Shown: positions 1 through 15,341, counted from the stretch's first letter. The stretch is 64,000 bases of DNA from Elysia crispata (GCA_033675545.1 JAWDGP010001486.1:952001-1016000), one strand, 5' to 3'. Program-made: numbers and translations. Notes: a model not told the origin generated them from the sequence alone.

Positions 1-505
<505 letters not shown>

Positions 506-1382
506 GTTTGTAGAATTTAAGAGCATGCTTAAGAAATCTGGATTATTCACACTCAATCATTGAAATACCCTTGTGGCAAGACACGTGGTAAAACCTGTAT
601 AAACGGGAACAATTTAAAATCTGGAAGAGTCCTACCTTCCTTGGAGATGTGCATGCAGTCGGGTGGGAGTCATCCTTATTTAGATTCGGTAAAACAAATG
701 GCAGAATTGCGCTGTGGAGATGAAACTTAACTAATTTGATACTCACAGATCTACTTTGGGGCTTTTTACAAATTTTCGGTATAACCATTCTCTTTAAGCA
801 CATAGATCTTAAAGACACGTGGAAAATATTAATCTGACTCATTTCAAAAGTTTAATTAAATTGATTACGACGGAGAATCAAACCCTTTTCTATTCGAATA
901 GGGGTCTTGGCAGAGTTGGTTCTGAAGCTGTTTGTGCTAGAAAGTTAGGACTAAGTAGATCCATAGATTGATTTTGCCAGTACAGATTAACTAGTCTCAT
1001 AAAAATACATCACAAAACTCGTGCCGAGACTAAATCTCGTTCGCCATAACATTAGTTTGTATGAGGACGCACACAACTGATTCGTTGCCATGGTTAAACT
1101 TAGACACGAATATATAATAAAGCACGGGTCTCAAAAAAATATTTTAAAATATACTAACTTTAAACACAGTTATGATGGTGACAGTTGTATTAATTTTTGT
1201 TTTTATTCTCTGACCAAAGTTTATTAAACTAGAAGAAGAGAGGAATTCATCACATTCATTTCAAGAAAAACAAATACCGCTAAATTGTGAATTTAACTAC
1301 AGACAGTTTAGAGATTATCTTCATTTTTCTTATTTCCTTCACCCAATTGTAATTATGTATGTCTAAAGGTTAAAAAGCTACT

Positions 1383-1386
<4 letters not shown>

Positions 1387-1470
<84 letters not shown>

Positions 1471-1578
1471 TTCTTCTTCTTCTTCTTCTTCTTCTTCTTC
1501 TTCTTCTTCTTCTTCTTCTTCTTCTTCTTCTTCTTCTTCTTCTTCTTCTTCCTTCCTTCCTTCCTTCCTTCCTTCCTT
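1387..1578. repeat. Compound microsatellite (CT)n-(CTT)n-(CCTT)n
   Basis: CT repeats to about 1465, CTT repeats to 1550 and CCTT repeats to 1578. Open frames across it encode only homopolymeric runs and are not genes. Confidence 0.95.
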
Positions 1579-2721
1579 TAGCCATTCTGATAAACCCCTC
1601 ACAAAATAAAAAAGATCACAGATGCTTGTCAATTTGAGAGGCAAAGATGCACCCTTTGTCCGTCATGAATTTTTCGATAAAATTTGCAGACAAAAAAGGC
1701 ATTGCATATTTTCGGATTCCGGACTTTGGTGCCCTCACACGAAGAGGTGATAAGTAATTCTGTTCGTTTACTGTTCTGAGGGTTCACCTAAATTTTGCAT
1801 CTAAAAAGAGTGAATTTCGGATAAAATATTGTTTATAAATGTACACTTTTCTTCATAACACGCGTCTAATTTTGGAGTAGAGACTAGAGTGACGGACTAT
1901 TGAAAGATTGGGTCAGTCCTAAACTTCAGCTCATAGAACCGGGCCATTATGATTGAAGAAAAATCACATGGATACGACCTAGTAAAAAAGGTAAGATTTG
2001 AAGTGCAAAGGTTTTAACAGGAAAGGTAGTGGGTAAGTACTGGGTTCTTTGTGTAGCCTACAGTAACTGAATGACTGATCTTTTCATATATGATCATTTA
2101 TTGTAAAAAAAAAAATACCTGTGACTGAAATGGAACACACAAATGCTTTCTCCCAGGTCGGCTCTGTATTCATTCTATGATTTTTTATACATGGTTATAA
2201 TGCGCATGGTCGACTTGGATACAAAACCAGTTGTTAGCCCCCAAACCAGAATCTAGGTTTTTAGGTCACGGTATCGTAAAGAAGCATTGTGAGAGAGTGT
2301 CTTTCGTTTCTTTTAGAGTTAAACCTTTCTCTGTTAGGAAGGATCAGCGTCTTGAATTTTTGAAAACGACAGAAAAATATTGGATGTAAATAATATTTGA
2401 TGATGATCATTTCTAAATTGTGGGAGAATGTTCTTTTTCACCTTTCTTGCAGATATAAAAGTCACCAAAAAAGTCATTTGTACTCATCTTACTTTTTTAC
2501 ATTCAAAAGGTGAACAATTTATGCATATTATACGATAAAAATGTTTTCTTTTGTAAAACCATGTCATTTAGATCTGCCTGCCTGTTGATCGTAAATCTGA
2601 GGTTTTGATTCATTATTGAAGGTATTTGATAAACGTTTAAAAAATAAAAAAAGAAGTCTTGATTTATTTCTGAAATAAAAACCCAACCAGAAAAAAAGAG
2701 AAAACGCACACACCTCTACCT

Positions 2722-3548
<827 letters not shown>

Positions 3549-3559
3549 CCAAAAAATGC

Positions 3560-6450
3560 GAAGTGATATTTGACAATAAAATCATTTGAATAATGACTGG
3601 AATTATAACAACTAATGCCTTTTTAAAACTATATCTGTAAATTTTTCGTCATGTTTTAAAACAAAGGAAAGCTCAATTTTCATAAGTATGAGAAATTTAC
3701 ACCAGCAATTAACCAAATTAGACATGAAATTAAAAAACTAAGCTCTCTTAGTGCAAGAATGTCACAAAATAAAATATTGTTTGTGGTGAATGTTTTCAGA
3801 TAACGTCTTTAGCAATTGCTATCATATTCAACAGACCTGAACAACACATTGCTGAATTATTCCCTAAAATAGGAACCAAAGCGAGAAGAAAATTGTATTG
3901 ATAGTATTAAAGTTCTAACCGTAGTTTCCCTCTGCACTTTTATTTGACAAAAGAACTGCAGCCTCTTAAAAAAATGAAGACCGTGAAATGAAGCATTTGG
4001 AATAACTTTCACTTAATCATGGAACTGGATTTTTATTAGACCAAAAAAAAAATATGCAGACAGTGCTTACAGTTTGAAGAATTTCAGAGGCAGGATCTGG
4101 CGATTAAAAATGTGCATATGAAGTCGCATGCTTTTCGAATTACTGAAACTTTTTGTCGGGCGACTTTTAAATTATTTGATTCACTGGAAAGGTCTAAATT
4201 TTGAGGTAACGTAATTCTTGGGAAGGGGTGGGGAAGGCAGTAAACAATTAATGCATACACTAATGTTTATAATCAAAAAGGGAAATTTCGATTTAATATT
4301 TTCTGCGTCGCTTGGTTCAGCGTTTTTTTTTAGTGAAAAATCTTAATACATGTTTGGTTTGTTAACGATGTAATACTTATTTTTTTTAGCACTTCTCTAT
4401 AAGGCTTCATATTTTCAATGTACTTAATACTTTTATTATTTTGTAAATTATCGTTGGAAAAATTTCATCTCTAGTAAAAATTCCATGAAATTATAAACCA
4501 CTGGCAGCATAACTCAGCGGCGAATTCATGTAGAGTCCAAGATTCTTGAAATTTTTTTAACTTCTTTTTTTTTTTCTACCTTTGATCAGTCTTGTCACAG
4601 TACCATTCGATTTCTGTAGATGCTCTATCAAACTCTTTTAAGATTCAAGGGCCTTTCTGGACAGGCTCTCAAATTGCGATTGGAAAGATTAGCTCTATTA
4701 TTAAAAGAAATGTTGATGCCATTTGCTTTAAAAAACCCACCGTGATTAAGAATGTTTGAATTCAATTTTGTTTGTTCGTTTCTTTGTAATGTTTCAACAG
4801 AAAAAGAAGAAAAAGATGGACTTAAATATTTTGTACACAGCAAATAACCCTCGTCGCTCAAAGGCCAGTTGGAAAAGGAGGCTCCATAATCATCCACTGA
4901 CCGTGGGATATTCGAATCCTACAGATATCAGGATGGACATTAGTCTTAAAAATGGGCAATTGATTTATTTTCGAAGATATTTGATTTTTTTCCTTACCTT
5001 ACGGAAATGGATGCATGAATAATTCTTTTGCCATTTGATCTCAACTAAGAGACGTAATTTAGCTCAGAGTGTTATTTCAATTCCTTTTTATATCTCACAC
5101 CTTTCACTAACTGGCTCAACTGGGCAGGGCATGTCTCTTTTTGTGAAAGAGGCCATTAAATACTGTCCAGCAGCCTCTTTTACTTCCACCAGATGATAAA
5201 AAAATTCTTCATTTCAGAGAATTACCTGAATTATTTAAAAAAACATTTCTTATTCTGACACGTCAAAATGTTAGTTTTGGGTTGACACTGACCTAACTTT
5301 CGAGTTTCCTATTTTGAAAACAGAGCCGCAACAAGAATCACTACATCACTACCATTCAAAATACTGAAGGCATTTCTTAAATATAACTATGAAAAGTATG
5401 AACAAAAGAAATATTTCGACATTTTCACCTATCAGTTTTATGTTGTTGTTTTGAAAAGAAATTAATCATTTATATATTACAATAAAATCATAAATCTTAT
5501 AATAAAAGGATTGCTATTTGTACAACACACGGCTAGTTAAATCCTTACAACATTAATACCATATAAATAAAACGTTGGATACAAGACTTAAAATAAAAAT
5601 GCAAACATCTAGCTGGACAAATTTACAAAACAGGTGCCGGGACGGACAATTATAATAAAACTGTTGACTTTTGAAACTTGTCAAATTAAGAAGGCGTGAT
5701 TGAAATTAATTTTTATTTTCAGAATTAGTGTACTTTCGCGCTTAATTATTTATGTAATATAAAAAAGGAGGCATACTGTGCCTATAATGAAGCTTGAAAA
5801 AGTTTTGCAATAAAAAAAGAGAAAAGGTTATTTATAGACATTCATAGTGCATTCTTTACAGAGTCATCCTTTATATGCCGTAATGTGAACTTGCACAAGA
5901 CAGAAAGAATCATATATCCTTAATAATTTCTTTTCGACATTAAAAGCACTTATCTTGAAGCATTTGTTTCTGTCCTCTCTTTCTCTTTCCTCGAGCGCCA
6001 AATTATAAATAAAAATAATTCTTCAAAATATCAAAATATAAATTCTCTTGAAATTTATAATTTTCTATTAAATAGATGATTTTAATATTGAATATTGTCT
6101 TTTTAAAACATTTGTAAACATATAATCAAGTTGTCCAGGTAAAAATGTCAAGACATTTTACCAAGCATTTTCGTGATTTAAATATAGAGGGGCTCAATTC
6201 AAAACTACACTGGTGATTTTCAGTTTAGTTCATGTAAGAGTAATTTTCCTTTTTTTTCTTTTTATCCTTTTTTTTCAAATAAAAGATCGATCGATGCATA
6301 AAAGTATGGCACAGGCTAATACATTACTTTCATAAAGAAGTGATAACAAGGATTTATATTAAAAAAAAGTGGTTGTAGAAAGTAAGGTGTAGTGGTAGCA
6401 CATCTCTACGCAAATTCAGAATTATTACGACAGTAGAGTTGGGTCAGGAC
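3560..6450. other. No gene seen
   Basis: AT-rich DNA without convincing exons or long open frames, apart from the tRNA-like head at 4862. Short open frames lack coding character. Confidence 0.5.
4862..4922 (+). repeat. tRNA-like SINE head (degenerate)
   Basis: Shows a box-A-like AGGCCAGTTGG at 4862-4872 and a box-B-like TATTCGAATCC around 4909-4919, spaced as in tRNA genes. It does not fold as an intact tRNA. Confidence 0.35.
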
Positions 6451-6524
6451 TTAACTACTGTGTATAATTGGATTTATTTCATAGATTAGATCAATTGCCT
6501 CCTGCATTATCAAGAAACATATAC

Positions 6525-7703
6525 CTAGCTGTACTCGTTGATCCACACGATGGGCGAGATGAGAGAGCGCAGGACGTGTAGGCGGTAAAGAGCTTCTATT
6601 CCACTTGATAGTTGGGTAAAATCTGGCCAAGATCCGTCCGGACATTTGGACAAGAATATGATGTCCAAGATGGCGCTGGGCATAGAGCATATGCAGAAAA
6701 GAATAACCACTGCTACTCTGTTCCATTTTTCCCATCTGATCGTTGATTGGATATTCTCGACGGTGCCATGCAAAATACCTCCTTGCCCTTCGCCCTCAAC
6801 GAATATTTTATCGCTTCCCTGAATACTGCCATCGTTTAAGAGTTTGCCGCGTTCTGTATAGCCTGTTCTGTAATGACAAAAGTGCTCATTTGCGTTGAAA
6901 AAGTCATAGAATTTTTCTGACATATTCGGCTTGATACAACCAACAATGTCAAGGGAGGTGTACATGTTGTCAGCACTTGTTTGGAGAGCTTCACTGTATG
7001 AAGGCAAATGGTTCTCGGAATAACATCTCGAGTGTGCTGATGAATGATGAGTGAGTGATGAGTTTGTTGAATTAAGTAATTGACTTGATGTGGACAAAGA
7101 GCTAAGCATGTATGCACAGGCAGCGATAACAGCTAAAACCCCAGGTAAAACAATAGTGACCCAATAAAAGCTCTGCAGTCGCGGTGAAGAGTAGTCTTGC
7201 ACAGAACATGTTTTAAAGTCGAATCCTACAAGAACGAGGGGTATAACAGTGAGGACACCCAGCCCCCATGGAATGAGGCTGGCAAGGAGATACCGTAGTG
7301 TGAACCAATTTCTCTCAGGACATGGAGAAGGATGTACTCCGTGCCGGCCCCAGAATAAAAACGACTCTGCTATGAGTACGATGTTGCCTGTCGCATGAAC
7401 AAACGGCATCAGGTAGAAGAGGAAGGTATGGGCGAGAATTCTTTGCCAACAAACAATATTCTCCATTGAAGGATTATCTATCATACCCTGTAATCTTATA
7501 TTGAGAGGAAAAAGCCCAATGCAGATGTCACCAATGCCTTGCAGGATAAGAATCAGATGCTTGGCTCTGGAGCCATAAGCTTTTTTTTTCGCCCCGAAAA
7601 GAATTTCATAGATCATCAAAAGATTGATGCATATGATGCTTATGATGACAATAAGGAGAATGTTTGCTCCATTGCTGTTGTTATCTACCTCTGAGTTCGA
7701 CAT
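6525..7703 (-). CDS. Divergent class-A-like seven-transmembrane receptor (orphan GPCR)
   Basis: 392 residues in one open exon with seven hydrophobic spans at about residues 13-35, 48-70, 85-113, 131-160, 180-203, 329-353 and 369-389, so probably a G-protein-coupled receptor in the plasma membrane; ligand unknown. A Cys before span 3 (VCWQR) and one in the second extracellular loop (FKTCSV) could form the usual disulfide. Span 6 has FCICSMP, a variant of the F-x-x-C-W-x-P motif. The DRY motif after span 3 is absent (AESFLFWGRHG instead), span 7 has SPIVW in place of NPxxY, and the protein ends directly after it. The third cytoplasmic loop is long (about 125 residues), Ser/Asn-rich. The ATG at 7703 is the first in frame; an acceptor (CTTTTCCAG) just above 7777 suggests a spliced 5' leader. 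AATAAA lies at 6473-6478. It may belong to a lineage-restricted receptor family (inference). Confidence 0.85.
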   Translation of the reverse strand: MSNSEVDNNSNGANILLIVIISIICINLLMIYEILFGAKKKAYGSRAKHLILILQGIGDICIGLFPLNIRLQGMIDNPSMENIVCWQRILAHTFLFYLMPFVHATGNIVLIAESFLFWGRHGVHPSPCPERNWFTLRYLLASLIPWGLGVLTVIPLVLVGFDFKTCSVQDYSSPRLQSFYWVTIVLPGVLAVIAACAYMLSSLSTSSQLLNSTNSSLTHHSSAHSRCYSENHLPSYSEALQTSADNMYTSLDIVGCIKPNMSEKFYDFFNANEHFCHYRTGYTERGKLLNDGSIQGSDKIFVEGEGQGGILHGTVENIQSTIRWEKWNRVAVVILFCICSMPSAILDIIFLSKCPDGSWPDFTQLSSGIEALYRLHVLRSLISPIVWINEYS

Positions 7704-7777
7704 TACGTCAAAACTTTTTGAATTGCAAAAAACGTGAACTGAGTCACAACTTGGAAGCGGTCCCTTTTAATCACGAG
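7704..7777 (-). other. Probable 5' untranslated part of the receptor exon
   Basis: A polypyrimidine tract and AG (CTCTCTTTTCCAG) end just above 7777, 74 bases before the receptor start codon, with no in-frame ATG between. This fits a spliced leader-containing transcript whose first exon lies upstream. The upstream exon was not found. Confidence 0.45.
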
Positions 7778-8497
7778 CTGGAAAAGAGAGAAATATATAA
7801 CATGTAAACGATTCAAGCAAAATAAAATGCATATAAAAAATGACATAAGACAAGTTAGGCAAGCTGATCATTATTGAAACAAGCAAAAGAGAAGGAATTA
7901 ATGAAGTTAAAAAAAAAACCTGGCGATTAAACGAAGTCCTTAGTCTATTTGAACCTTGAAATCAAGGAAGAAACAAAAAGAAAGAAAGGTAAAACATTAA
8001 TTAATAAATTTTGAGGAACTAAGCATTATAGAAAGTTTGCGGGATCAGAAAGTTGAAACTTTCACGCTAACATTTCCTTTTAATTTATTATTTTACATAG
8101 GGAAATTTAGTTGAGAACTTTTACAACTTCTTCCTCAGTATAAATTAAATGTATCGTGCTTTTGTCAAAAAAAAAGATATCAACATCGCAGAGGCACTTT
8201 TTTTTCCCATCCCGCAGATTTTGAGGTATCGTGAGTAAAGCACACAGTGTATCTCAGGACAGTCCATAGACATTTGAAAAAAATTGACCATAGAACAGGC
8301 GCAAAGAACATGGTGTAGAAATGTGTAGAGTGAGAATATTATTTAAAAAAAAGCCTGATCGCATGCAGCTAGTAGATTATTTTTTACGCATAGGTCTGTT
8401 CGCCGTGCTTTAAAAGTGATTGTTATCAAAACACATATTATAATATTTACACAGCTTCCAAATTTGCGAGTTTTCAACATCGATAGGGAGAAAAATT

Positions 8498-8603
8498 AAA
8501 TGCGTCATGGTCTGATTATTATTCTCAATAGAAAAGGGATCCACATAAACTTAATGCGTCATGGTTTGATTATTCTCAGTAGAAAAGGGATCCTCATAAA
8601 CTT
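8498..8603. repeat. Two-copy tandem duplication (about 51-55 bp unit)
   Basis: Copies at 8498-8552 and 8553-8603 share AATGCGTCATGG, TGATTATT, TAGAAAAGGGATCC and CATAAACTT, differing by three substitutions and a small deletion. A recent local duplication with no coding content. Confidence 0.85.
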
Positions 8604-9319
8604 AATATGGATGCAAACGCATTCAGCGATGCTTTTGATTTCTCCTATTAAAAATTAATTTTAGCAGCTCGCTTCGAGATTAAAAAAAAAAAAAAAAATA
8701 TGCGGAGGGTTTTGTGACTTCACTTATAAAAAAAAATATGGTTGAAAGTCTTTAAAGCAATGGATGTTTTCCACAGACGACTGCCTCTGTGTGCTACCAT
8801 TTCCAAGGTGCCTGTGTCACTGAATTGCTCTTTCTCTATGGCAAGCAAAATAATGTTAGTGATGAAAAGACTCTGTCGAACGCAGAACAAGTGGCAGCCT
8901 CTCAAAGTGTGTAAAATGTAACGAGAAATAGTATTGACCCTTTTATGTCGAGACTCCTCTCACAGTTTGCTAAAAAGAAATTGAAGCAGCAGGTCATTGG
9001 TACCAGGTCAATAATTCACGCTCTAGTAATAGTATTCATGAGTTTCCAGCGTAGTGCATAACGCTTTTTTGTTGGAAGACCAATTGAAATACGATAAAGA
9101 GCGAAAGAGAGAGGGCTTGATAGTATTATCAAACAAATATGAATTCCTTTTTAAATATGTATAATACTAGAATACCACAACAGTGTAGGTTGCTTTGTTT
9201 TTTTATTTCTTTTCCTCAATGTGATAGCAAAACTATGATAATGTTCTTTTTTCAAGTATGTTACTTTAACATTTTGTTGAGAGAACGACTGGTGTGATCA
9301 CATTGCAGAAGTAATACAA

Positions 9320-9483
9320 TGGGAGGAAGAAAAAGAAGAAGAAGAAGAGAGAGAGACAGACACACATACACACAGACATACACACAGACAGACAGATAGT
9401 CAGAGTGTATGAGAGCGAAAGCGAGGGGGAGAGAGAAATAGAGAAAGGGAGAGAGACAGACACAGAGAGAGAAAAGAGAGAGA

Positions 9484-9570
<87 letters not shown>
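9320..9570. repeat. Purine-rich tract ending in (GA)n
   Basis: AG/AGAC/CACA-type cryptic repeats lead into an uninterrupted GA run from about 9486 to 9570. Confidence 0.95.
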
Positions 9571-9571
<1 letters not shown>

Positions 9572-10428
9572 CAGGACTAATCCAACAGAAAGGATTAGAA
9601 TTTTACAGGCTAGGGTCACTTACTTTAAAAAATAATAATACAATAACTTTGTATGGTTAGTGGTCAAATAAAGAGGACAACAATTTAGTTCTCACTATTC
9701 AAGACTGTCTCTTTCTTTCTATTTTTTTTAATATGGGGAGTCAATCTGCAATGTGCAGAGTCATTTGCAAGATATCAGCTTAAGGTCTAGTATACCTAAG
9801 TGCATTAAATTATACGAATAAAGATTTCGTTTTAGAGTTCATGTTTCACGGCCCATTATTCTAAACCACCAGCGCAGGCGTGTAGTATTAGCATTATTGT
9901 TTTATTAGCAAACGCTTGCACTTACCGATATTCCAACGGGTTTCTGTATCCTGTGTTTTCCTTGAAATGTTTACTTTTAAATTAAAAGATAAAACAAAAC
10001 TAAGCAACTTCGTTCACTCAAGAACTAGTTGTTTCTTAAAGATGTAGATTCCAGATCGTCTAGTCCTATCCGTTCATATGCATGGATCTAATTATCTAAT
10101 GAGGAGAAGATACCACTCGCACACCATAACAAGGCTTGTTTCGCTTTATTCAGAGGAGAAAATTGTGAAGTGAAAAGTCCCTCTAGATTGCGGACTACTT
10201 GCTCCCTTCCCGTATCGCTCGCTTCGATAGGTTACGCCCGTCACAAGTCTTGCTGTGTAGACATTGTCAGGACTCGCGCATACTCAGGTCGGTCCAAACT
10301 ATGACCTGCTTATTGAATACTTAGGGGAAAAAAATTATGATTCAGGGCCACATGATTAGTTTCACACAAGTAGTTTACAAAAGAACTTAGCAGATCATGC
10401 TTCAATCGTTCAATCTGAACTGTAGGTT

Positions 10429-10665
<237 letters not shown>

Positions 10666-13138
10666 TCACTTTCTTACTACCTCTCCTTGTCCAACTTTTC
10701 CCATACTCATTTTCTTTTCCTTCAGCTTTGGTTTCTACTTTTCGTTTTTCTCTTTCTCCGTAATCTTCACCGTCTAGCTCCCCTTTCTCTTTTCTGTTCT
10801 CTCCACACTCCTCTCTTCATCAAAAAGTGTCACCCAATCTGGGAAAACCCATAAAAGTAAGATGATATTATTTTAAATTTCATGCACAATTAGGAAACGA
10901 ATGTCACTGAAGGATTCTTTTTTATTTCCCACTCAATTGCCTGTAATTCAAAGTGAGACAATCCGACTAGCTGACTTTTATCAAATTTCGTAACATTTCG
11001 TCGAATGTTCGCAGAAGTTTTCTTTTCAGATTAAGCGTAAACCTAAGTTTTGGCCAAAGCATCCTTTAAAAATTAACAAATTGAACTTACTGCAATTGTG
11101 ATATAGATTAGAACGACGCATTAAGTTGGATTTAAGGAATAATGCATAGAGAAAAGTTTTCTCATCTGTAAATTGGGTTAGATCATTTGTGTAGAGTAAA
11201 AAAGAAATCAATATTGGGAAGGATAAAGAAACCAAAGACATGAATGTTGTGGGCCTTTAAAGAAAAAATGGTTTGATGTAACAGCTGGTTCTAAATAATT
11301 TGAGGACGGTAAGTACCACAGCAAAATTCTGGTTGGCCGTTTTGACTCTGCTTTACACTCGAAACAATTTAGCATTTTTGGGAACATAATTATTTCTGTG
11401 TCAAGAATATTACATCCATCGTTATTTCTCTATATTAGCTTATTGCAGTTGCTCATATTCTTCATATCGGTTTCTGGAATACTTGGTATAGATGAGATTA
11501 TGTAGTTGTCTTGGCCATGATCTTCAAATCTCTCTGGAGCTGAAGTGGTGATCTTCGAGTGTTCAATCATTAATGCATTAGATATTCATCTCGATTCATA
11601 CGGTCACCAATTCAAAACACGTTACTGTACAGCACATTTCATCTAACTTCTATTTTTTCCCTACACACTAAAACCCTCGAAAATAATAAGTTACTTGTTT
11701 ACAATCATCAAGTACAATTTTCAATTGTATTAAATTAGAGGTCCCAAAGTTTAAAACCATGACTTCACAAGGAATAAACCAACACATGTTGTTTACAGTG
11801 ATGGGAAAGTGGCATGTCGACAGCAACGTATTCGAATCCTCTAGCAGAAAAAAAGGCCAATAAAATGTTAACAAAATTTTTAATATAAGCTAGGTTAACG
11901 CTTGTAACCCAAAGGCCTTTGGTCAGATACGATTACACTCGTCTTCATTCTTCACGCTGACCATGTGAGACGTGGAAAGGGATTCCCTATCTTAAATAAT
12001 ACCATGAATTAGGCATTCGTCTAGTAGATCAAGCTATTATTTCACCGCTCAATATGGTCGGGACTTTTCAAAATAATAAAAAAAAAAGCAATAAACAAAT
12101 AGACTAAAAGGATTACTCTACCTTTATTTGCAGCAGCTTCAGTCTATTTTTGAAACTTGGCTCTTGAGAAAATTCGCAAAAGCTACCCATTAGTTCTTAT
12201 CTGTTACAGCTGAAACCCAAAATTTTGATATTACCAATAGTAGAGTTCCTCCCACTACAAGAACATCAGATCGTTCGCGACAGTCGAAAAGAGGAAGAGC
12301 AAATTGAGAATCATTTGTAAGTATGGCGAGCTTGTTCTGCCTTTAAGGATTCAAGCTGTTCATGGGCCAACTTCAAAGTGTCTGAGACACATCAAGACGG
12401 TCCAACATATATCTTGAAGACAATGGATTGCAGAGCCACGGGTCTTATTGTGTACTCAAAAAGAGATATTGCTTTGAAAAGACTGTCTTAGTTCATCGGT
12501 AAATAGTCTCTTAAGTTCTCTTGACAATGTTCATGAAATTGTATAATATCATTGCATACTACTTAAACCTTATAACACTTTCTTGATAAACTCTGTCATA
12601 ACATTGTTTCCTGGTCTATAAAAGACTTTTCCTAGGATACTCAGAGGACATTAAGTATCGCTTCATTGTTTATTGACTTTAGAGAACTAGTATGTGAATG
12701 TTTGATGGAATGTACCAGCGCTTAGATACCTCTGCATTGCTTCAGTAGGGATTCACCAGTGATTGTAAACAATCTAAAGAAGAAAGGCTTTAACACATTA
12801 TGATCCACCTCAAATACTACATCATGTAGTGATTTTCACTCTTAACACTTTCAGAACAAGACTTTTAAACGAACTTATGGCATTCTTGTTGTGAAACGAT
12901 AGTCTGAAGAATTTTTAGACCAGTAACCATTTATTGTTAAGGGAAAGTGACGATTTTCTCTCGATTGATGATTTTGTAGATCCAATAGAGCTTTTTGCGT
13001 AAAAATCTGTATATAATAATTAATACATCTAACATGAGATCTGGGTTGAAAACACTGAAACCTCTCGACAATAACTGTTTTATCTTTCATTAATACCTGC
13101 ATGTTCCTGTAGATGCAGTTTACTTAAATATATGTCTT

Positions 13139-13140
<2 letters not shown>

Positions 13141-13226
<86 letters not shown>
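13141..13226. repeat. (CT)n-(AT)n compound microsatellite
   Basis: CT repeats 13141-13186 switch directly to AT repeats to 13226, about 100 bases before the candidate exon at 13331. Confidence 0.95.
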
Positions 13227-13228
<2 letters not shown>

Positions 13229-13330
13229 GTCCCTCTGTCCCTCTCTCTGTGTGTCTCTCTCCCTTTTCCCTTTTCCCCACCTTGTTTATCACGTAACAAC
13301 ATTCACTTGCAAAACTGCTCTGCGCTATAG

Positions 13331-13458
13331 ATCAGCTTTGAGGCTCAAGTGCTTTGATTATGTTGCCATGAATGGTGATTCTTTCTTCATTTGTGGCGTC
13401 AGAGCTGATCCAGCCAATACCATCGATTTTTTCCTTGATATTATCGATCAACTTCAAG
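13331..13458 (+). CDS. Isolated candidate coding exon, unknown protein
   Basis: 128 nt bounded by GCTCTGCGCTATAG and a strong donor CTTCAAG|GTAAGG, entering in phase 2 and leaving in phase 1. Encodes about 42 protein-like residues including CFDYVAMNGDSFFICG, then VRADPANTIDFFLDIIDQLQ. I do not recognise the family and found no partner exon nearby, so it may be part of a gene with long introns, or a transposon relic. Confidence 0.4.
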
Positions 13459-14235
13459 GTAAGGGATACATTATTTGATGTGCGACGACCTAGATTTCAT
13501 TTTTTTTTTCAAAACTTCAACTCAGGTAAGAAACAAAACATATCTTTCGTGACTGGGAAATGACCAATGGCAGTAATGAGTTTTGGTTTGCTCTTCAGTA
13601 ACTCATCGATATTACCTCCAAAGACAACACCAGAGAGTGTATCTTGACAAAACTAGTAATGACACTTTGATGAGAGAAGCCGCCGCGGCGTGTTTGAGAT
13701 CGGTTAGGAGCGGGACAGTGTGTGGATGACAACTCTTGTCAAGGTTACTCGAGCAGCAAGCGACTCATTAAGATCTCACGCCATTACATGGCACAACTCC
13801 TTGTCGCTAGGAGTCGAGAAAACAGCGATGCCACTGGCCAGTCCTCCTCAGATCTCTCTATTTCTACAAGGATTGTGCACAGATTAAAGTCACGTTAACA
13901 CAGGCGGTGAGCAAAGGCTCTCCTCCTTTTGAGATGATTTTGTCAATCCTGACTGTAAATGAAAAAAACAACAACTATGACCCACTGAAACGAAACGTGC
14001 TTTACCTCCAGGATAGACTGATACTCATTGTCAGAGACTATTGCACGTAAACCAAACAACAACAGATCTGGAACAAGATAAGCTTTTTAAGGTCTAATCC
14101 TTTCAATATCTGTACAATATGGCTTTGCACCCGCATGTTATTAATTTTCCTTATACTAAGGCAATAGATAAGAATTTTGATTCATATGATGCTTGTGACG
14201 ATGATAATACTGATGGTGACAATGATCATGATAAT

Positions 14236-14285
14236 GATTATGGTGATGATGATGATGATGATGATGATGATGACGATGATGGTGA
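14236..14285. repeat. (GAT)n microsatellite
   Basis: Short GAT repeat within a longer imperfect GAT-rich stretch (14190-14360). Asp- and Met-rich open frames here are repeat artefacts. Confidence 0.9.
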
Positions 14286-15231
14286 TGATAAAAACAATTT
14301 TTAATGATGTGCTAAAATTAATGGTCTTAGAAATGATGGCTATGACGGTTATGGTAGGTGATGATAATATTTAAGATTGCTCATAAGTAAGTCTCTAACA
14401 TAGCAGTATACCACGCAAGATAAGAATCAAGCATGGGTTCTTCAGCTTTTCTATTGAATATTTAGGTGCATCCTCTCATTAATAAAAATGCCAGTAAAAT
14501 TCAAATTCAATAGAGGATCGCAAATGGACCTATGCAAAATTAAATGCAATACTTACAAAATGGTTGCATCAAAAGCTAGATGCGAACTTGTTGAAACGAA
14601 CTAACAAATTCAACTTACACATATAGTCGTTGTCTTTGATAATATTTTAACCGATTTTTTCCAGATTTGAAATATGAAACGCAAGACGCACATGGAAAAT
14701 AAGCATTAAACTGAGATTTGAGATCAAGATGAAGTGCAGAGAATTAAGAAAGAAATGAATGGGCACCCAAAAAGGTGTATTGATCGATAATCTAACAACG
14801 AGTGCGACTAGTCTTTGTGAGGAATTCTTAATGCGAAATGTATTGTGCGCGGACGACTCTATTCAAATTCACGCTTCAATTATTTTGCCCTTACATTCTT
14901 TTTGGCTCTCCCAATGCTAAGTGTGAATCAATGTTTGTGCGGTTGCTAGTGAATACCGTTGAAAACGATGAAATTTTACTATTATCCAACGTCGGCATAG
15001 AAAAATCCACTCAAACAAGAGAATGATAAATTTTAAAAATTTTTTGCAAGTTGTTGGAGAAAGAATCTCCTGTTGTATTACTAATTCTTGATTTCTCATA
15101 ATTTTGCTCTGTTATTCTTATCTCTTTGTAATATTGTACTTCAACCTACCATTTCCTTTTATGAGCAGACCGTAGAAATTATAGTCTTCCAATTTTGTGT
15201 CGTACACTGAAGCTCGATTCACACACACACA

Positions 15232-15341
<110 letters not shown>

